Of a stretch of 64,000 bases of DNA, positions 35,547 to 45,859 are shown one piece after another. The stretch's first letter is position 1. Each line of letters starts with the position of its first letter. Below the pieces are notes generated by a model, which was not told where the DNA came from, ran no database searches, and was given only the letters and a program-made list of their open reading frames with translations. The DNA comes from Cyanobacterium sp. Dongsha4 (GTDB taxonomy: Bacteria; Cyanobacteriota; Cyanobacteriia; Cyanobacteriales; Cyanobacteriaceae). Position numbers and translations under genes: made by a program. The stretch spans positions 1,005,326 to 1,069,325 of the forward strand of contig NZ_CP084098.1 in the NCBI RefSeq assembly GCF_036345015.1. Reading direction: 5' to 3'.

Positions 35547-38500
35547 TTACAGCCAATTACCCACTAAAACAAATGGAGCCCAAAAGAAGGGATGTTCATG
35601 TTTACCGTCTTTTAATAAAGATAATTGTGCTTGGCGTAAGGCTTCTGCTTTTGTTACCTCTGTTCGAGCTAACTCCTGATAAAATCTAACCATCAGTTGA
35701 GTAGTTGCTCTATCATCCACTAGCCATAAGGTTGCCAGAGTGCTTCTAGCCCCTGCCCTAACGGCAATTCCGGCTAAACCTAATGCCGCTCTTTCGTCTC
35801 CTGTAGCGGTTTGACAGGCACTTAAAACTAATAATTCTAAGGGTGATGAGTTAGAAGCAAAGTCTTGACTTAAAATACGATCTAATTCTTTTGTATTTAT
35901 GGATTCATCCCAAGTTAGGATAAATGTGTCTTCGATATTAGAGCTAAATTGACCATGAGTTGCAAAATGAAGGATGGGGAAATTATTATTTTGAATTAGT
36001 GTTTCTAAATTATTCTTGGTAAATTCTTGATTGAGGAGAATTTTGGAGTTTATTTCATTTTCGATTTCTGTCAATTCTATTTTGACGTTGGGAAGGGCTG
36101 TAAAATTTTGACGAGCTTCGGTTAAACCTGCGGTTAAAGCTCTTAATTGGGTTCGTTTAAAGGGTTGAGGATCTAAAAGTTGTAATCCAGGAGTAAGTGC
36201 GATCGAATATTTTTCAAGCAAGAATTTTTCCCCATCGTAGAGGATTGCCATGGGAATATTTCTTAATATACCATCTAAGACAAAAGTAATATTTTTAATT
36301 TGATTAGATTGCAGTTTGGTTTCTATGGGTTGAATTAAGGATTGATATAAGATTTGAGCATCTTCTTGATAGCTATTTGTAATACGACCAGTTTGAATAG
36401 GATCTACATATAAGGCTTTTTGTAAATTGGTGGCTATTTGTCTTACTTTATCTTGATTTAAAGGGGTTGAGTAATGAATCAAAGGTTGTGAGGGTAAGGA
36501 CACAATGACATCGAGGCGATCGCGCAGTATGATAGGATAAATAACCGCAGTGGTAGGATCAATTTGATCAATTTGGACGGGTTTTGTAGTAGAGCAGGTG
36601 TCTTGAAAGAAATTATCCAATTCAGCTAATTGTAAAGACTCCATAATCTCTCTAGCTTGAATTAAATTGTTTTGGGAAATATCCCCCTCTAATAATAAAG
36701 CGACTAACTCTCTGTAAATAGGTTCAACACTTTCCCTAAAAGAAAATTGTACTTCTTGATTAACGGTTACTAAATCATTGCGCAAATCTTTTAGAGTATC
36801 AAAAGCTAGATTATAAGCAGTTATTGCTCCTTGTTTATCTCCTTTGGCTTTGAGTATTCTTGCTAATTGCCATTGAGCTAAATAGGCTATATCATCTCCT
36901 TGAATTTGTCCAATAATAATAAGTGCAGATTTGGTTATATTTTCTGCTTGTGTCCATTGTTTTTGCTGTTCATATTGCTCCCCAAGGTAAGTTAAAACAT
37001 AGGCTTCTGCTCTTTTATCTCCTATTTGTCGGGCTTGTTTTAACGCATTTTCTAAGATTAAAATTTTATCAAAATCTTGATATTCAGAAGTTATTTTAGC
37101 TAGATTATCAAGGCTATTAACAAAGTTAATTTGTGCATAAATACTGGTATTACTAGGAGGTAAATTATTAATTTGATTATAGATTTCTGGGAGTAAGTTT
37201 TTCAAAGAAAATAATCTTCTCCGTTGTATTAAAAGTTTTAATTTATTGAGTTGACTTTGAATATCTAAATTTAAAAAAGGACTATTAGTATCTGTTTCTT
37301 GATAATATTCAAGGGCTTTAGTGGTGTTATTTTGGGCAAAATAAGTATTTCCTAAACTTAGTTGAATTTGATTGACATAATTAGGTAATAAGTTTTCTTG
37401 TGCGATCTCAGCAAAGCTGAGGTGCTGCGCGATCACAAGACTTTTTTCTAACACCTTTTCTGACTGAGAAAAATCGCCCAGTAAACGCAAAACATCTCCA
37501 TAATTTTTTCCTCCAGCAACCTTTAACAAAGGATCTGAAATTTGTTCCAGATTTTTATTAATTTCTTGTAATAACTCTTTGGCTTGGAGATTTAAACCTA
37601 GATATTTTAAGGCTAAACTTTGATTAATTAAACTACGAATAACTCCTTTTTGATCTCCTATTTGCTCATAAATTTGAGTGGCAAATTGCCAGTATTTTAG
37701 GGCTTCTAATCCGTCACCTCTGGCTAATTCTATGATGGCTAGATTATTAAAAAATTGAGCCTGTATAGACTGTTTTAATGAACTGTTATTAGATATATTA
37801 TTTAGAATTTCTTTACTGGTTTTAACTGTTTCCTCTGCTTTTTCCCATTCTCCTAATTGTGTAAGTGCGATCGCAATATTATTGAAAATAATAGACTGAG
37901 TTAAACTATCTTCCTCCAATTCTTTTAAGGCTTCTTGCCACTTTGTAATAGCTTCTTGAAACTGACCATTTTCATAATAGCTGACTCCTTTTTCAATTAA
38001 ATCATTACTGGGAGTATTGCCAGTTAAAACCATCTCATTTTCTCCCACCATTCGCCATCCTTGAGCGGGTGTTTTAGAAGCAACAGAAGTAACTTTAGTT
38101 TGTTGAGCTAGAGAATTATTTGCTATACCAAAGTCTGGCAATAGTAAATCACCGCTTAAAATTGATGCAGGATTAGGAGGCAAACCACCACGCCCCGTAA
38201 TGATAAATTCGCTTTCTTGCCCTTTACTACAAGCATTCACTTTGACTAAATCAGCAGGATTGACAGGATTTTTTACTAATTCCACTAAACCCTGACTAGG
38301 ATTAACATTAGGAGTACTGATTTCCACATTTCCAGAGCGTCCAAATTGAGAACTAGCAGTAATGTCACTTTTGGGAGTTTGATTTTCTCTAAATTTAATG
38401 CCAAAAATCCCCTGACTATTAACAATAATATTTCCCCCTTGCCCCTCAAAAGCATTAGCGGTAATATCACTATCTCCATTGGGAGGAGCAATAATAAAAG

Positions 38501-40427
38501 GAGAATCGATAAAAATGTTTCCCCCGTTTCCCCCTCCTCCTTCTGTACCTGCGGTGGCAGAAATCTGACTATTGTTACGCAATTCTATTCTTTCTTTCGC
38601 TTGTAAGCTAATATTACCTCCTTCTCCTGAACCACTTTCTGCGGTAATTTGTCCCTGATTGTTGAGAAAAATAGAATTAGCATTGATTTGTAAGTTTCCC
38701 GGTGTTCCTTGCCCTACAAATGTACCAAAAACGCTACTGACAGAAATTTCCGCACCATTTAAAATTCTTAAATCTCTGGTGTTAACAATAATATTTCCGC
38801 TATTTCCAGTCCCCACCGTACCAGAAATTAAACGAGAACCAGCACCAATAATTCTTGTCCCAGTTAATTCCACAGACTCAGAAGCATCAATGGTTAATTG
38901 TCCGCCCTTACCACTGCCTTGAGTGCCAACGGAAATTAAACCCCCATCTTGAATGAGTAAACGCCCTGTTTTAACGGTTAAATCTCCTCCATTACCTGTA
39001 CGACTGGCTTGGGCAAATAATCCAGAAGGAAATGCTTGTCCTTCTCCGATAATTTGAATGGTGTCTGAGGCTTCAACATCTAGTTTTCCACTGTTGCCAC
39101 TACCAAAAGCACTTACTGATATTTGAGCTCCATTTACTAGGGTTAAGTTTTTTGTTCCAATGAAAACGTTGCCACCGTTACCTGATGATTCGGAGTCAGC
39201 GAGGATAAAAGTAATATCAAAACCATCATCAATTAAGTTAATCGAATCTCTGGCTAATATCCGTAATTGTCCCGCATTCCCCTTGCCAAAAGTACTTGCA
39301 GAAATTAAAGCACCTCCGAGGGTTAGGCTTCCCGTTTCAAGGGTTAAATTTCCTGCACTACCAGCACCAAAAGTTTGGGTATAGAAGCCACTGGGTAATT
39401 GATTTGGAGATGAGCCAGTTAATAAAACAGAATCAGCAATCTTAAAATTCAAATCTTCCCCTTTTGTTTGTCCAGTAGTTAGAGTGACAAAAGAAGAACC
39501 ATCTTTTAATGTTAAATTTTGACTATTGACATTAATCCCCCCTGAACTTGCTCCGCTTAGGTAAACAGAGGCGTTATTTATCAGCTCAATGTCTCCATAT
39601 TGAGAAACACCATTACTATTAACTCTTAGGGATTGACCATTAAAAGTAAGTCTTAAATTACCGTCAATTACTGACCAAAGTTCGATCGTACCTGAGTCTG
39701 CGGTTAAGTTACCTCCCGTAATATTTATTTTTGAGCCTAATAAGCCAAGGGTTTTGCCTGTGGATACTTCAAGTCCTGCATTTCGTTGATCTGGTACTAT
39801 AGAACCGTTGGAAAAATCTAAAAACAAGTTACTTCCTTCTCCTTGAACAGAAATTTCTCCAGAGTTGGCACGAAATTCCAATCCAATGGGAATGCCAATG
39901 GTGAGTAAGGGTATATTTTCAGGATTTGTGGCACTAAATTTCACCCCATTTCCAAAAACAACACTATCAGCAGTGCTACCGATAAATGAACCTTTTAAGT
40001 CCAGTGTGGCATTAGGACCAAATATAATACCGTTAGGATTGAGCAGAAAAAGATTACCGTTACCTAATACTCCCAAAGTTCCTAGTATTTTTGATACATT
40101 TTGCCCTGTGATTCTGGTAAAAATATTTTCTATACCAGCAGGATTGTTAAAGTAAACCCCTCTACCGTTGCCAATATTAAATTCTTGAAAACTATGAAAT
40201 AGGTTTGTATTCCTAATAGCACCGCCGTCTATGCGCTCACTGGGAATCCCATTAATAGTAAGATTCGGGGTGACGATGGAATTTTCCTTACCAAGAGTGC
40301 GATCGGGTATTACTTGAGCATCAATTTGATTTGAAGTTAGCAATGCCGTTAATCCTGCAATAGCAAGAGAATTTAGCCATAATCTCCCCGAAAATATAAT
40401 CCAGTAACAGTGACGGTGTTTATACAT
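35547..40427 (-). CDS. Exoprotein with TPS, TPR and CHAT protease domains
   Basis: This 1626-residue protein has a Sec signal peptide of about 38 residues. A two-partner-secretion haemagglutinin domain follows to about residue 270, with NPNGIIFGPNA-type TPS motifs. After that comes a region of beta-helix repeats, TPR repeats from ~815 to 1220 (AITKWQEALKELE, LEYYQETD), and a C-terminal CHAT domain. The CHAT catalytic pair is present: His1491 in HFATHG and Cys1538 in LSACQTATG. CHAT domains are caspase-like proteases. The gene is last in a minus-strand operon with a TPR protein and a TpsB transporter. A HIP1-type repeat (37402-37434) inserts residues around 998-1008 in frame. Confidence 0.9.
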   Translation of the reverse strand: MYKHRHCYWIIFSGRLWLNSLAIAGLTALLTSNQIDAQVIPDRTLGKENSIVTPNLTINGIPSERIDGGAIRNTNLFHSFQEFNIGNGRGVYFNNPAGIENIFTRITGQNVSKILGTLGVLGNGNLFLLNPNGIIFGPNATLDLKGSFIGSTADSVVFGNGVKFSATNPENIPLLTIGIPIGLEFRANSGEISVQGEGSNLFLDFSNGSIVPDQRNAGLEVSTGKTLGLLGSKINITGGNLTADSGTIELWSVIDGNLRLTFNGQSLRVNSNGVSQYGDIELINNASVYLSGASSGGINVNSQNLTLKDGSSFVTLTTGQTKGEDLNFKIADSVLLTGSSPNQLPSGFYTQTFGAGSAGNLTLETGSLTLGGALISASTFGKGNAGQLRILARDSINLIDDGFDITFILADSESSGNGGNVFIGTKNLTLVNGAQISVSAFGSGNSGKLDVEASDTIQIIGEGQAFPSGLFAQASRTGNGGDLTVKTGRLLIQDGGLISVGTQGSGKGGQLTIDASESVELTGTRIIGAGSRLISGTVGTGNSGNIIVNTRDLRILNGAEISVSSVFGTFVGQGTPGNLQINANSIFLNNQGQITAESGSGEGGNISLQAKERIELRNNSQISATAGTEGGGGNGGNIFIDSPFIIAPPNGDSDITANAFEGQGGNIIVNSQGIFGIKFRENQTPKSDITASSQFGRSGNVEISTPNVNPSQGLVELVKNPVNPADLVKVNACSKGQESEFIITGRGGLPPNPASILSGDLLLPDFGIANNSLAQQTKVTSVASKTPAQGWRMVGENEMVLTGNTPSNDLIEKGVSYYENGQFQEAITKWQEALKELEEDSLTQSIIFNNIAIALTQLGEWEKAEETVKTSKEILNNISNNSSLKQSIQAQFFNNLAIIELARGDGLEALKYWQFATQIYEQIGDQKGVIRSLINQSLALKYLGLNLQAKELLQEINKNLEQISDPLLKVAGGKNYGDVLRLLGDFSQSEKVLEKSLVIAQHLSFAEIAQENLLPNYVNQIQLSLGNTYFAQNNTTKALEYYQETDTNSPFLNLDIQSQLNKLKLLIQRRRLFSLKNLLPEIYNQINNLPPSNTSIYAQINFVNSLDNLAKITSEYQDFDKILILENALKQARQIGDKRAEAYVLTYLGEQYEQQKQWTQAENITKSALIIIGQIQGDDIAYLAQWQLARILKAKGDKQGAITAYNLAFDTLKDLRNDLVTVNQEVQFSFRESVEPIYRELVALLLEGDISQNNLIQAREIMESLQLAELDNFFQDTCSTTKPVQIDQIDPTTAVIYPIILRDRLDVIVSLPSQPLIHYSTPLNQDKVRQIATNLQKALYVDPIQTGRITNSYQEDAQILYQSLIQPIETKLQSNQIKNITFVLDGILRNIPMAILYDGEKFLLEKYSIALTPGLQLLDPQPFKRTQLRALTAGLTEARQNFTALPNVKIELTEIENEINSKILLNQEFTKNNLETLIQNNNFPILHFATHGQFSSNIEDTFILTWDESINTKELDRILSQDFASNSSPLELLVLSACQTATGDERAALGLAGIAVRAGARSTLATLWLVDDRATTQLMVRFYQELARTEVTKAEALRQAQLSLLKDGKHEHPFFWAPFVLVGNWL
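37402..37434 (-). repeat. HIP1-type palindromic repeat inside the CHAT gene
   Basis: On the minus strand this reads GTGATCGCGCAGCACCTCAG followed by CTTTGCTGAGATCGC. It has the same architecture as the purN copy (3750-3785). Here it is in frame and adds about eleven residues to a TPR region (VIAQHLSFAEIAQ). Confidence 0.7.
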
Positions 40428-40483
40428 TAGGATAAGTGCTTAGTAATAAGCTAAGTTGTTAACTTGAGCAAAACTTAGATGGT

Positions 40484-41545
40484 TTAAGGCCAGTTATTCC
40501 CGAAATTAGGGGTGACAACTTGATCGATTTGATTTTGAGCCGAATTAGTCTGTTGACTACTACCACGAGTGCGAATGGGATTTTCGCTATTGCCTTGAGT
40601 TAAAGCTGTGAGAGTGCGGTTTAATTCTTGCCCTTTATCGACATTGCCCAATTTACTATATCCTGCTTGGGCTTGTTGATTTAACTCTTTGGCTTCCTCT
40701 AATTTGCCCAACATTATTTTTACTCCCACGAGAGAGGCTTGTATTTCTGTTACACTTTCCAAATTATTATTAGCAGACTCTAGTTCAATGGCGGTAAGAT
40801 AATTTTCTTCTGCTAATAAGTTTAAACCCGTTTTAGCATAGGTGTCACCAAGAAGACGATACACTTGAGCGGATTTACTACCTTCAGCTTTTAATTGTTC
40901 TAAAATTGCGATCGCATCTGCATTTAAGTCTAATTGATGGTATTTTTCGGCTAGTTTAATCCCTTTTTCTTCTTGACTAAGATTTGATGTTTGAATAAGT
41001 GCGATCGCATCTTGTAAAGACTTTGATTGTTCAGAGGTAATTAAGCGAAAACCTAATTTTGCACCACTATCATCCAAAGAAGATACCCCCGTATCAGCTT
41101 CCACAGAAACAAAATAGTCTGTACCACTTTTGAGCATTTCCGCTCCAGAGTAAACAACAGTAGTATCCTTAACTTCCTGTTGCCAGTTAATATCTCCCCC
41201 TTGAATTTTCACCAAATAACTACTTGCTCCTTCAACTTCATTCCAATGTAGAGTTGGAGTGTTATCAGAAATTAAAGTGTAACGAGGAGTGATGATATAA
41301 GGAATATTAGAGTTACTTCCCCCTTTACGATATTGAATAGAATTATTTGTATTCTCAAGACTGATTAAATTCTTGCTTAAATGGTCAATTTGCTCTTTAT
41401 TTTCATCATATACAGTAATACTATTTTTCGCTTCTACATTCAAGTTACCCAAAGAAAAAATAGTTGACCCTAACAAAGTGCTTAAAATTATTCGAGAAAC
41501 AAGATAATCATGATTAATCGATTTATAACTATCCATAATTGACAT
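40484..41545 (-). CDS. Exported TPR protein of the two-partner operon
   Basis: This 353-residue protein has a signal peptide (STLLGSTIFSLGNLNVEA). A fibronectin-like beta domain follows at residues ~90-165 (TPTLHWNEVEGASSYLVKIQG, YFVSVEADTG), then three or four TPR units at ~200-310 (AQVYRLLGDTYAKTGL, LLAEENYLTAIEL). Its position between the transporter and the exoprotein genes suggests that it helps export, folding or anchoring. That is inferred from position. The tail is Gln/Asn/Ser-rich. Confidence 0.75.
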   Translation of the reverse strand: MSIMDSYKSINHDYLVSRIILSTLLGSTIFSLGNLNVEAKNSITVYDENKEQIDHLSKNLISLENTNNSIQYRKGGSNSNIPYIITPRYTLISDNTPTLHWNEVEGASSYLVKIQGGDINWQQEVKDTTVVYSGAEMLKSGTDYFVSVEADTGVSSLDDSGAKLGFRLITSEQSKSLQDAIALIQTSNLSQEEKGIKLAEKYHQLDLNADAIAILEQLKAEGSKSAQVYRLLGDTYAKTGLNLLAEENYLTAIELESANNNLESVTEIQASLVGVKIMLGKLEEAKELNQQAQAGYSKLGNVDKGQELNRTLTALTQGNSENPIRTRGSSQQTNSAQNQIDQVVTPNFGNNWP

Positions 41546-41736
41546 TGAAAACCATTAAATTTAGATTGGTTAATAACTATTATCTTATAGCAAAGAAATT
41601 TTTTTTGTTGTCTTAAAAACCTATTTTTTTATAATTATGTATTTAGTTAATATTCATTAATAAATTAATAAAAACTTGATAATTATCTCGGATTTTGAAT
41701 CAAAAATCTGGATTTAAAGAGTAAAATCGCAATCAT

Positions 41737-43407
41737 TTAAAAGTTAGCGTTTATATTGAAATAAATACCCTCATCATTCAAAGAGTTTTTTTCCACATCA
41801 ATATAAATAAGAGGGATTCCATAGTCAATACGAGCATTAAAATTATTTCCCATCTGCCATTGAAGTCCTAAACCAACTCCCATAAGGGTGTTAGGAGAAG
41901 GATTAGGAATTTTGCCCACATTCCAACCAACCCCAAAATCGAAAAAAGGAATAATTTGTAAAACACCATCTTGATTTTGCCAAATATCTTTCACTCGCAA
42001 AACGGGAAACCATGCCTCTGTAGTTAGCAATAAACCATTATCCGTCACTCGAATATCTTGAGGATAACCTCTAACACTGTATAAACCTCCAAGATAAAAC
42101 TGCTCTAAGGTAACTAAATTATCATTAGCTAGTTGTAAATCTGTTTGAAAAATAAATAAGCTATCTGGTGCTAATTGTCTGACATACTGCAACTGACTAC
42201 GCCATGATAAAAAACGACTATCGGGCAATTCTTCATTAATTGTCGCCCCAAAAGCCTCTATACCCAAACTAAATTCTGACCTCAAGTTAAACACATCTTG
42301 GGGCTGTCTGATAGTCCAATTTTGAAAAAAACGAATGGCACTCACTTCGGTATTGCCTTTAATATCTGCCCCTAAAGAAAAAGGAAATGGCTCACCATCT
42401 AAAAAACTACGACTAGATTCCTTACTGAAAGTAACTCCTAAACCAAATTCTTGGGTTGGTTTTTCCATTATGGGCTGATAAAAACTAATTTCATAATATT
42501 CAGAATTTCCAGTAATATTTAAGACATCAAAAGGTTTTTGAATTATTCTAGTATCATTAAAACCCCCAGCAAATTCTATCTTTCCGTTATAACTATTTAC
42601 TGGAATACTATAACTACCATTAAAAGTATTGCTCCCATCAGTATTAAAATAGGAAATATCGATCGCATCTCCAAAACCGAATAAATTATCCTCTTTAATC
42701 CTCACCCCTCTCCTAAAACTACCCACACTTGAACTACGCCCATTATTAAAGATAGGCATAAAACTAAAAGAATCACTTTCAGTAACATTAACTAATAAAA
42801 TACTTTCTTGAGGAACTACCCCCGCAACCAATTCCGCAGAAACATTGGCAATTAAAGTATCAAGTTGTAAAACCTGTAAGGCTTCATATAATCTATTAAC
42901 ATTAAAAGGAGTTGCTGTGGCAATTTGCAGACGATTTTTAATATAGTCTGTTCTAAGTCTTTTTAAACCTTCAACCTTTATGTCAGAAATGCTACCTTCG
43001 ATAATTTCCACCGTAATTACTGCTTGTCGGGGATTAAACTTTTGTCCTGCATTAATAATCGCTCCAGAATTAATATAACCATTTTCTGTATATAAATTAG
43101 TAATTATCTTTTCTACCTCTAAAAGTTCGGTAAAAGTAATTTTTCTCTGGGTAAAAGGTTTGACAATTTCCGCTAATTGATGATTACTAAAAGCAGTATT
43201 ACCGATAAAATTGAATTTTCTAATAATTATTCCTTCTTCCAAAGACAAAGAATCATCGAGACTAGAAACTTGAAAAACTTCTCTATCAGAAAATTGAAAA
43301 AATGGTTCTTTTTCCCCACCGTAACAAGATAAAGGATATAAAACGAAAGTAGCCACTAAAACACCCTGCTTAACCAACATAGGGTTGATTATCAAAAAAG
43401 GTTTCAT
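41737..43407 (-). CDS. TpsB/ShlB-type outer-membrane secretion protein
   Basis: TpsB proteins carry a partner exoprotein across the outer membrane. The 556-residue protein has a signal-like N-terminus and tandem POTRA domains at about residues 55-215 (KFNFIGNTAFSNHQL, GLKRLRTDYIKNRL). A beta barrel follows that ends in the typical terminal Phe (FNINANF). A YLGGLYSVRGYPQ motif lies in the barrel. It is first in the minus-strand operon before the TPR gene and the CHAT exoprotein, which carries the TPS signal it should recognise. Confidence 0.9.
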   Translation of the reverse strand: MKPFLIINPMLVKQGVLVATFVLYPLSCYGGEKEPFFQFSDREVFQVSSLDDSLSLEEGIIIRKFNFIGNTAFSNHQLAEIVKPFTQRKITFTELLEVEKIITNLYTENGYINSGAIINAGQKFNPRQAVITVEIIEGSISDIKVEGLKRLRTDYIKNRLQIATATPFNVNRLYEALQVLQLDTLIANVSAELVAGVVPQESILLVNVTESDSFSFMPIFNNGRSSSVGSFRRGVRIKEDNLFGFGDAIDISYFNTDGSNTFNGSYSIPVNSYNGKIEFAGGFNDTRIIQKPFDVLNITGNSEYYEISFYQPIMEKPTQEFGLGVTFSKESSRSFLDGEPFPFSLGADIKGNTEVSAIRFFQNWTIRQPQDVFNLRSEFSLGIEAFGATINEELPDSRFLSWRSQLQYVRQLAPDSLFIFQTDLQLANDNLVTLEQFYLGGLYSVRGYPQDIRVTDNGLLLTTEAWFPVLRVKDIWQNQDGVLQIIPFFDFGVGWNVGKIPNPSPNTLMGVGLGLQWQMGNNFNARIDYGIPLIYIDVEKNSLNDEGIYFNINANF

Positions 43408-43684
43408 TATGGAGTCAATAATTTTTGGACATATTGCAAACCTAAATAATTCGTGTATAACTTTCCTTTAATTCCACTTTATTAATGGGTTAGAGGGAAT
43501 ATAGTTTTACGACTAATTTAGTATTTCTATAGTTATAGTATTTGATTTCGCTCAAAATATATCTGTTTTTCTTTTAGCTTCACTCATCAAAAAAAATCCA
43601 TTAACTTCTTCGTACATTTACCCCCTTAAAGAATAGTTTTGCCGTACCATTATATAGTTGTAAAAAAAATAGACTGTAAATTAA

Positions 43685-45118
43685 TTGAATATGTTTGAAA
43701 AATTAACTCCCCCTGAAGCTGGAAGTAAAATAAAATTTGATAATGGACAACCTATTGTACCCGATGATCCTATTATTCCCTTCATCAGAGGAGATGGTAC
43801 AGGTGTTGATATTTGGCCTGCTACAGAAAAAGTGATTAACGCCGCAGTAGAAAAGGCTTATGGTGGCAAACGTAAAATAAATTGGTTTAAAATTTATGCG
43901 GGGGATGAGGCTTGTGAAAAGTATGGTACTTATCAATACCTCCCTGAAGATACTTTAACTGCTATTAGAGAATATGGTATTGCGATAAAAGGTCCTTTAA
44001 CCACTCCTGTTGGTGGAGGAATTCGCTCTTTAAATGTGGCTTTAAGACAAATTTTTGATCTTTATGCTTGTGTTCGTCCTTGTCGTTACTATGAAGGTAC
44101 ACCATCTCCCCATAAAAGTCCTGAAAAATTAGATGTCATAGTCTATCGGGAAAATACTGAAGATATTTATCTTGGCATTGAATGGAAACAAGGCTCAGAA
44201 GTAGGTACAAAGCTAATTTCTCTCCTCAATGAAGAATTAATTCCTGCCACTCCTGAGTTTAAAAATAAGCAAATTCCTCTCGATGCAGGTATCGGTATCA
44301 AGCCCATTTCTAAAAAAGGTTCTCAACGGTTGGTGCGTCGTGCCATTCAAAATGCCCTTAGATTACCAAAACAGAAGCAAATGGTGACTTTAGTTCACAA
44401 AGGTAATATCATGAAATATACAGAAGGGGCTTTTCGTGATTGGGGTTATGAGTTAGCAACTACTGAATTTCGGGCTGAATGTGTCACTGAAAGAGAGTCT
44501 TGGATTTTAAGTAATAAGGAAGCTAATCCCGATATTTCCATAGAAGATAATGCTCGTCAAATTGAACCGGGTTACGATTCTCTCACCTCTGAGAAACAGA
44601 ATACAATTAAAAATGAAGTGGAATCCGTTTTAAATGCAATTTGGGATAGTCATGGTAATGGGCAATGGCAAGATAAAATCATGGTAAACGATCGCATCGC
44701 TGATAGTATCTTCCAACAGATTCAAACTCGCCCTGACGAATATTCCATTTTAGCCACCATGAACTTAAACGGTGATTATCTCTCTGATGCCGCCGCCGCC
44801 ATTGTAGGTGGTTTAGGTATGGGACCTGGTGCTAATATCGGGGACAACTGTGCTATTTTTGAGGCTACCCATGGAACAGCCCCGAAACACGCAGGACTCG
44901 ATCGCATCAACCCCGGTTCGGTTATTCTTTCTGGGGTAATGATGTTAGAGTTTATGGGATGGCAAGAGGCCGCCGATTTAATTCGTAATGGTATCAGTCG
45001 TGCGATCGCATCTCGTCAAGTTACCTACGATTTAGCAAGAATGATGACTCCTCCCGTAGAACCACCGTTAAAATGTTCAGAATTTGCTCAAGCTATTATT
45101 GATAACTTTGATAATTAG
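43685..45118 (+). CDS. icd: NADP-dependent isocitrate dehydrogenase
   Basis: Icd makes 2-oxoglutarate, the carbon skeleton for ammonia assimilation. The 477-residue protein has [14 protein letters not shown] near the N-terminus, the substrate loop [19 protein letters not shown] and [16 protein letters not shown]. It also has the NADP-site [11 protein letters not shown] and [16 protein letters not shown]. An insertion of about 40 residues near 285-330 is usual for cyanobacterial enzymes. I did not find a clear NtcA site upstream. Confidence 0.95.
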   Translation: MNMFEKLTPPEAGSKIKFDNGQPIVPDDPIIPFIRGDGTGVDIWPATEKVINAAVEKAYGGKRKINWFKIYAGDEACEKYGTYQYLPEDTLTAIREYGIAIKGPLTTPVGGGIRSLNVALRQIFDLYACVRPCRYYEGTPSPHKSPEKLDVIVYRENTEDIYLGIEWKQGSEVGTKLISLLNEELIPATPEFKNKQIPLDAGIGIKPISKKGSQRLVRRAIQNALRLPKQKQMVTLVHKGNIMKYTEGAFRDWGYELATTEFRAECVTERESWILSNKEANPDISIEDNARQIEPGYDSLTSEKQNTIKNEVESVLNAIWDSHGNGQWQDKIMVNDRIADSIFQQIQTRPDEYSILATMNLNGDYLSDAAAAIVGGLGMGPGANIGDNCAIFEATHGTAPKHAGLDRINPGSVILSGVMMLEFMGWQEAADLIRNGISRAIASRQVTYDLARMMTPPVEPPLKCSEFAQAIIDNFDN

Positions 45119-45146
45119 TTTAGAGCAAAGGACAAAAGAAAAGGGG

Positions 45147-45532
45147 CAGGGCTGTTTCATTCTAAAATTTTCTGGTTAAGGCAGGGAATACCTGAGTTCG
45201 GAGTTCGGAATTCGGAGTTAAAAGTAATAATTATTGACAAAAAAGCTGAATAAATTGATTTTAAATGAGTTTTTCCTAAATTTAATAATTTTTTATTCCA
45301 AAATTGGCTCGATGATAACTCGAGGGCGCTTTATTTTTCGATACTTTTTTCATCGAACTCAGGTAGGGAATAGGCACTCTTGCAATGGGCAATAGTTTTT
45401 AATGGTTTATGGTTATAAATTGATAATCTCAACATTTTTAACTACTTCTTAATCCTCAAAGCTCTAAAACCCTATATTCTTTTACTGGCAATAGTTTTAG
45501 CGTTTTTGTATTTCTACTTTGAAACAGCCCTG
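45147..45532. mobile_element. Outer element with CAGGGCTGTTTCA inverted ends
   Basis: CAGGGCTGTTTCA (45147-45159) and TGAAACAGCCCTG (45520-45532) are perfect 13-bp inverted repeats that bound 386 bases. No transposase frame is left inside, but the MITE copy at 45190-45364 is nested within. It looks like an internally deleted insertion sequence. The target duplication is not clear: AGAAAAG occurs near both ends but not flush with the left one. Confidence 0.6.
45190..45364. mobile_element. MITE-like element, copy 2 (ACCTGAGTTCG ends)
   Basis: This copy has the same ends as copy 1 (ACCTGAGTTCG at 45190 and CGAACTCAGGT at 45354-45364). AGGGAAT flanks both sides (45183-45189 and 45365-45371). The internal core of about 145 bases is identical to the copy at 7990-8226 as far as I can read it. 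This copy has only three heptamers and lacks the CTCATGCACTC insertion. Identity over a non-coding stretch argues for recent mobility. Confidence 0.8.
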
Positions 45533-45751
45533 AGAAAAGAGGCAGTAATTTGAGTTCGGAGTTAAGAGCTAGGATAAAGGAAAACTATTTCTCCAATTCC
45601 CTAACCCACCTGAGTTTGATGTGAAAAACTTTGGGGAGTAAGGCATTGAGAGGGATTATTAACTCTTTTTGTACCGAGAAAAACGATTAAACTTAGAAAA
45701 AAAGATGTAAAATAAATTTATCTATAATTTTTATCAATACATCTAAGGTTT

Positions 45752-45783
45752 AACTCCATTCACGACCGAAGAGAGTGCATGAG
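45752..45783 (-). repeat. 32-bp CTCATGCACTC repeat, copy C
   Basis: The minus strand reads CTCATGCACTC-TCTTCGGTCG-TGAATGGAGTT, one of three copies of the family in the window. Confidence 0.75.
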
Positions 45784-45859
45784 CCAGGGGTGCGAACTCT
45801 CCGAACTCTCCGAACTCAAGTAATCCCCTAACAAGCCAAGCCCCTATCTAATCTCATAT

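Larger units (their letters stand above)
45119..45859. other. Repeat-dense gene-free region after icd
   Basis: These 740 bases hold no gene. They contain an outer inverted-repeat element (45147-45532) with the MITE copy (45190-45364) nested in it. Further repeat ends follow: TTTGAGTTCGG near 45545 and ACCTGAGTTTG near 45607. There is also a CTCATGCACTC repeat on the minus strand (45752-45783) and a heptamer tract of the form CCGAACTCT (45813-45837). It is the clearest hotspot of small repeats in the window. Confidence 0.75.

Noticed and set aside
35362..35679. Plus-strand frame after pyk
   Set aside because: It runs through the CTCATGCACTC repeat and the antisense of the CHAT gene end, with no resemblance to a protein.
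43408..43684. NtcA site upstream of icd
   Set aside because: Cyanobacterial icd is often under NtcA control, but I found no GTA-N8-TAC with a -10 box at proper distance; GTACATTTAC has only four bases between the halves.
45140..45540. Target-site duplication AGAAAAG for the outer element
   Set aside because: The right copy is flush with the element end, but the left copy is separated from it by GGG, so the match may be chance.
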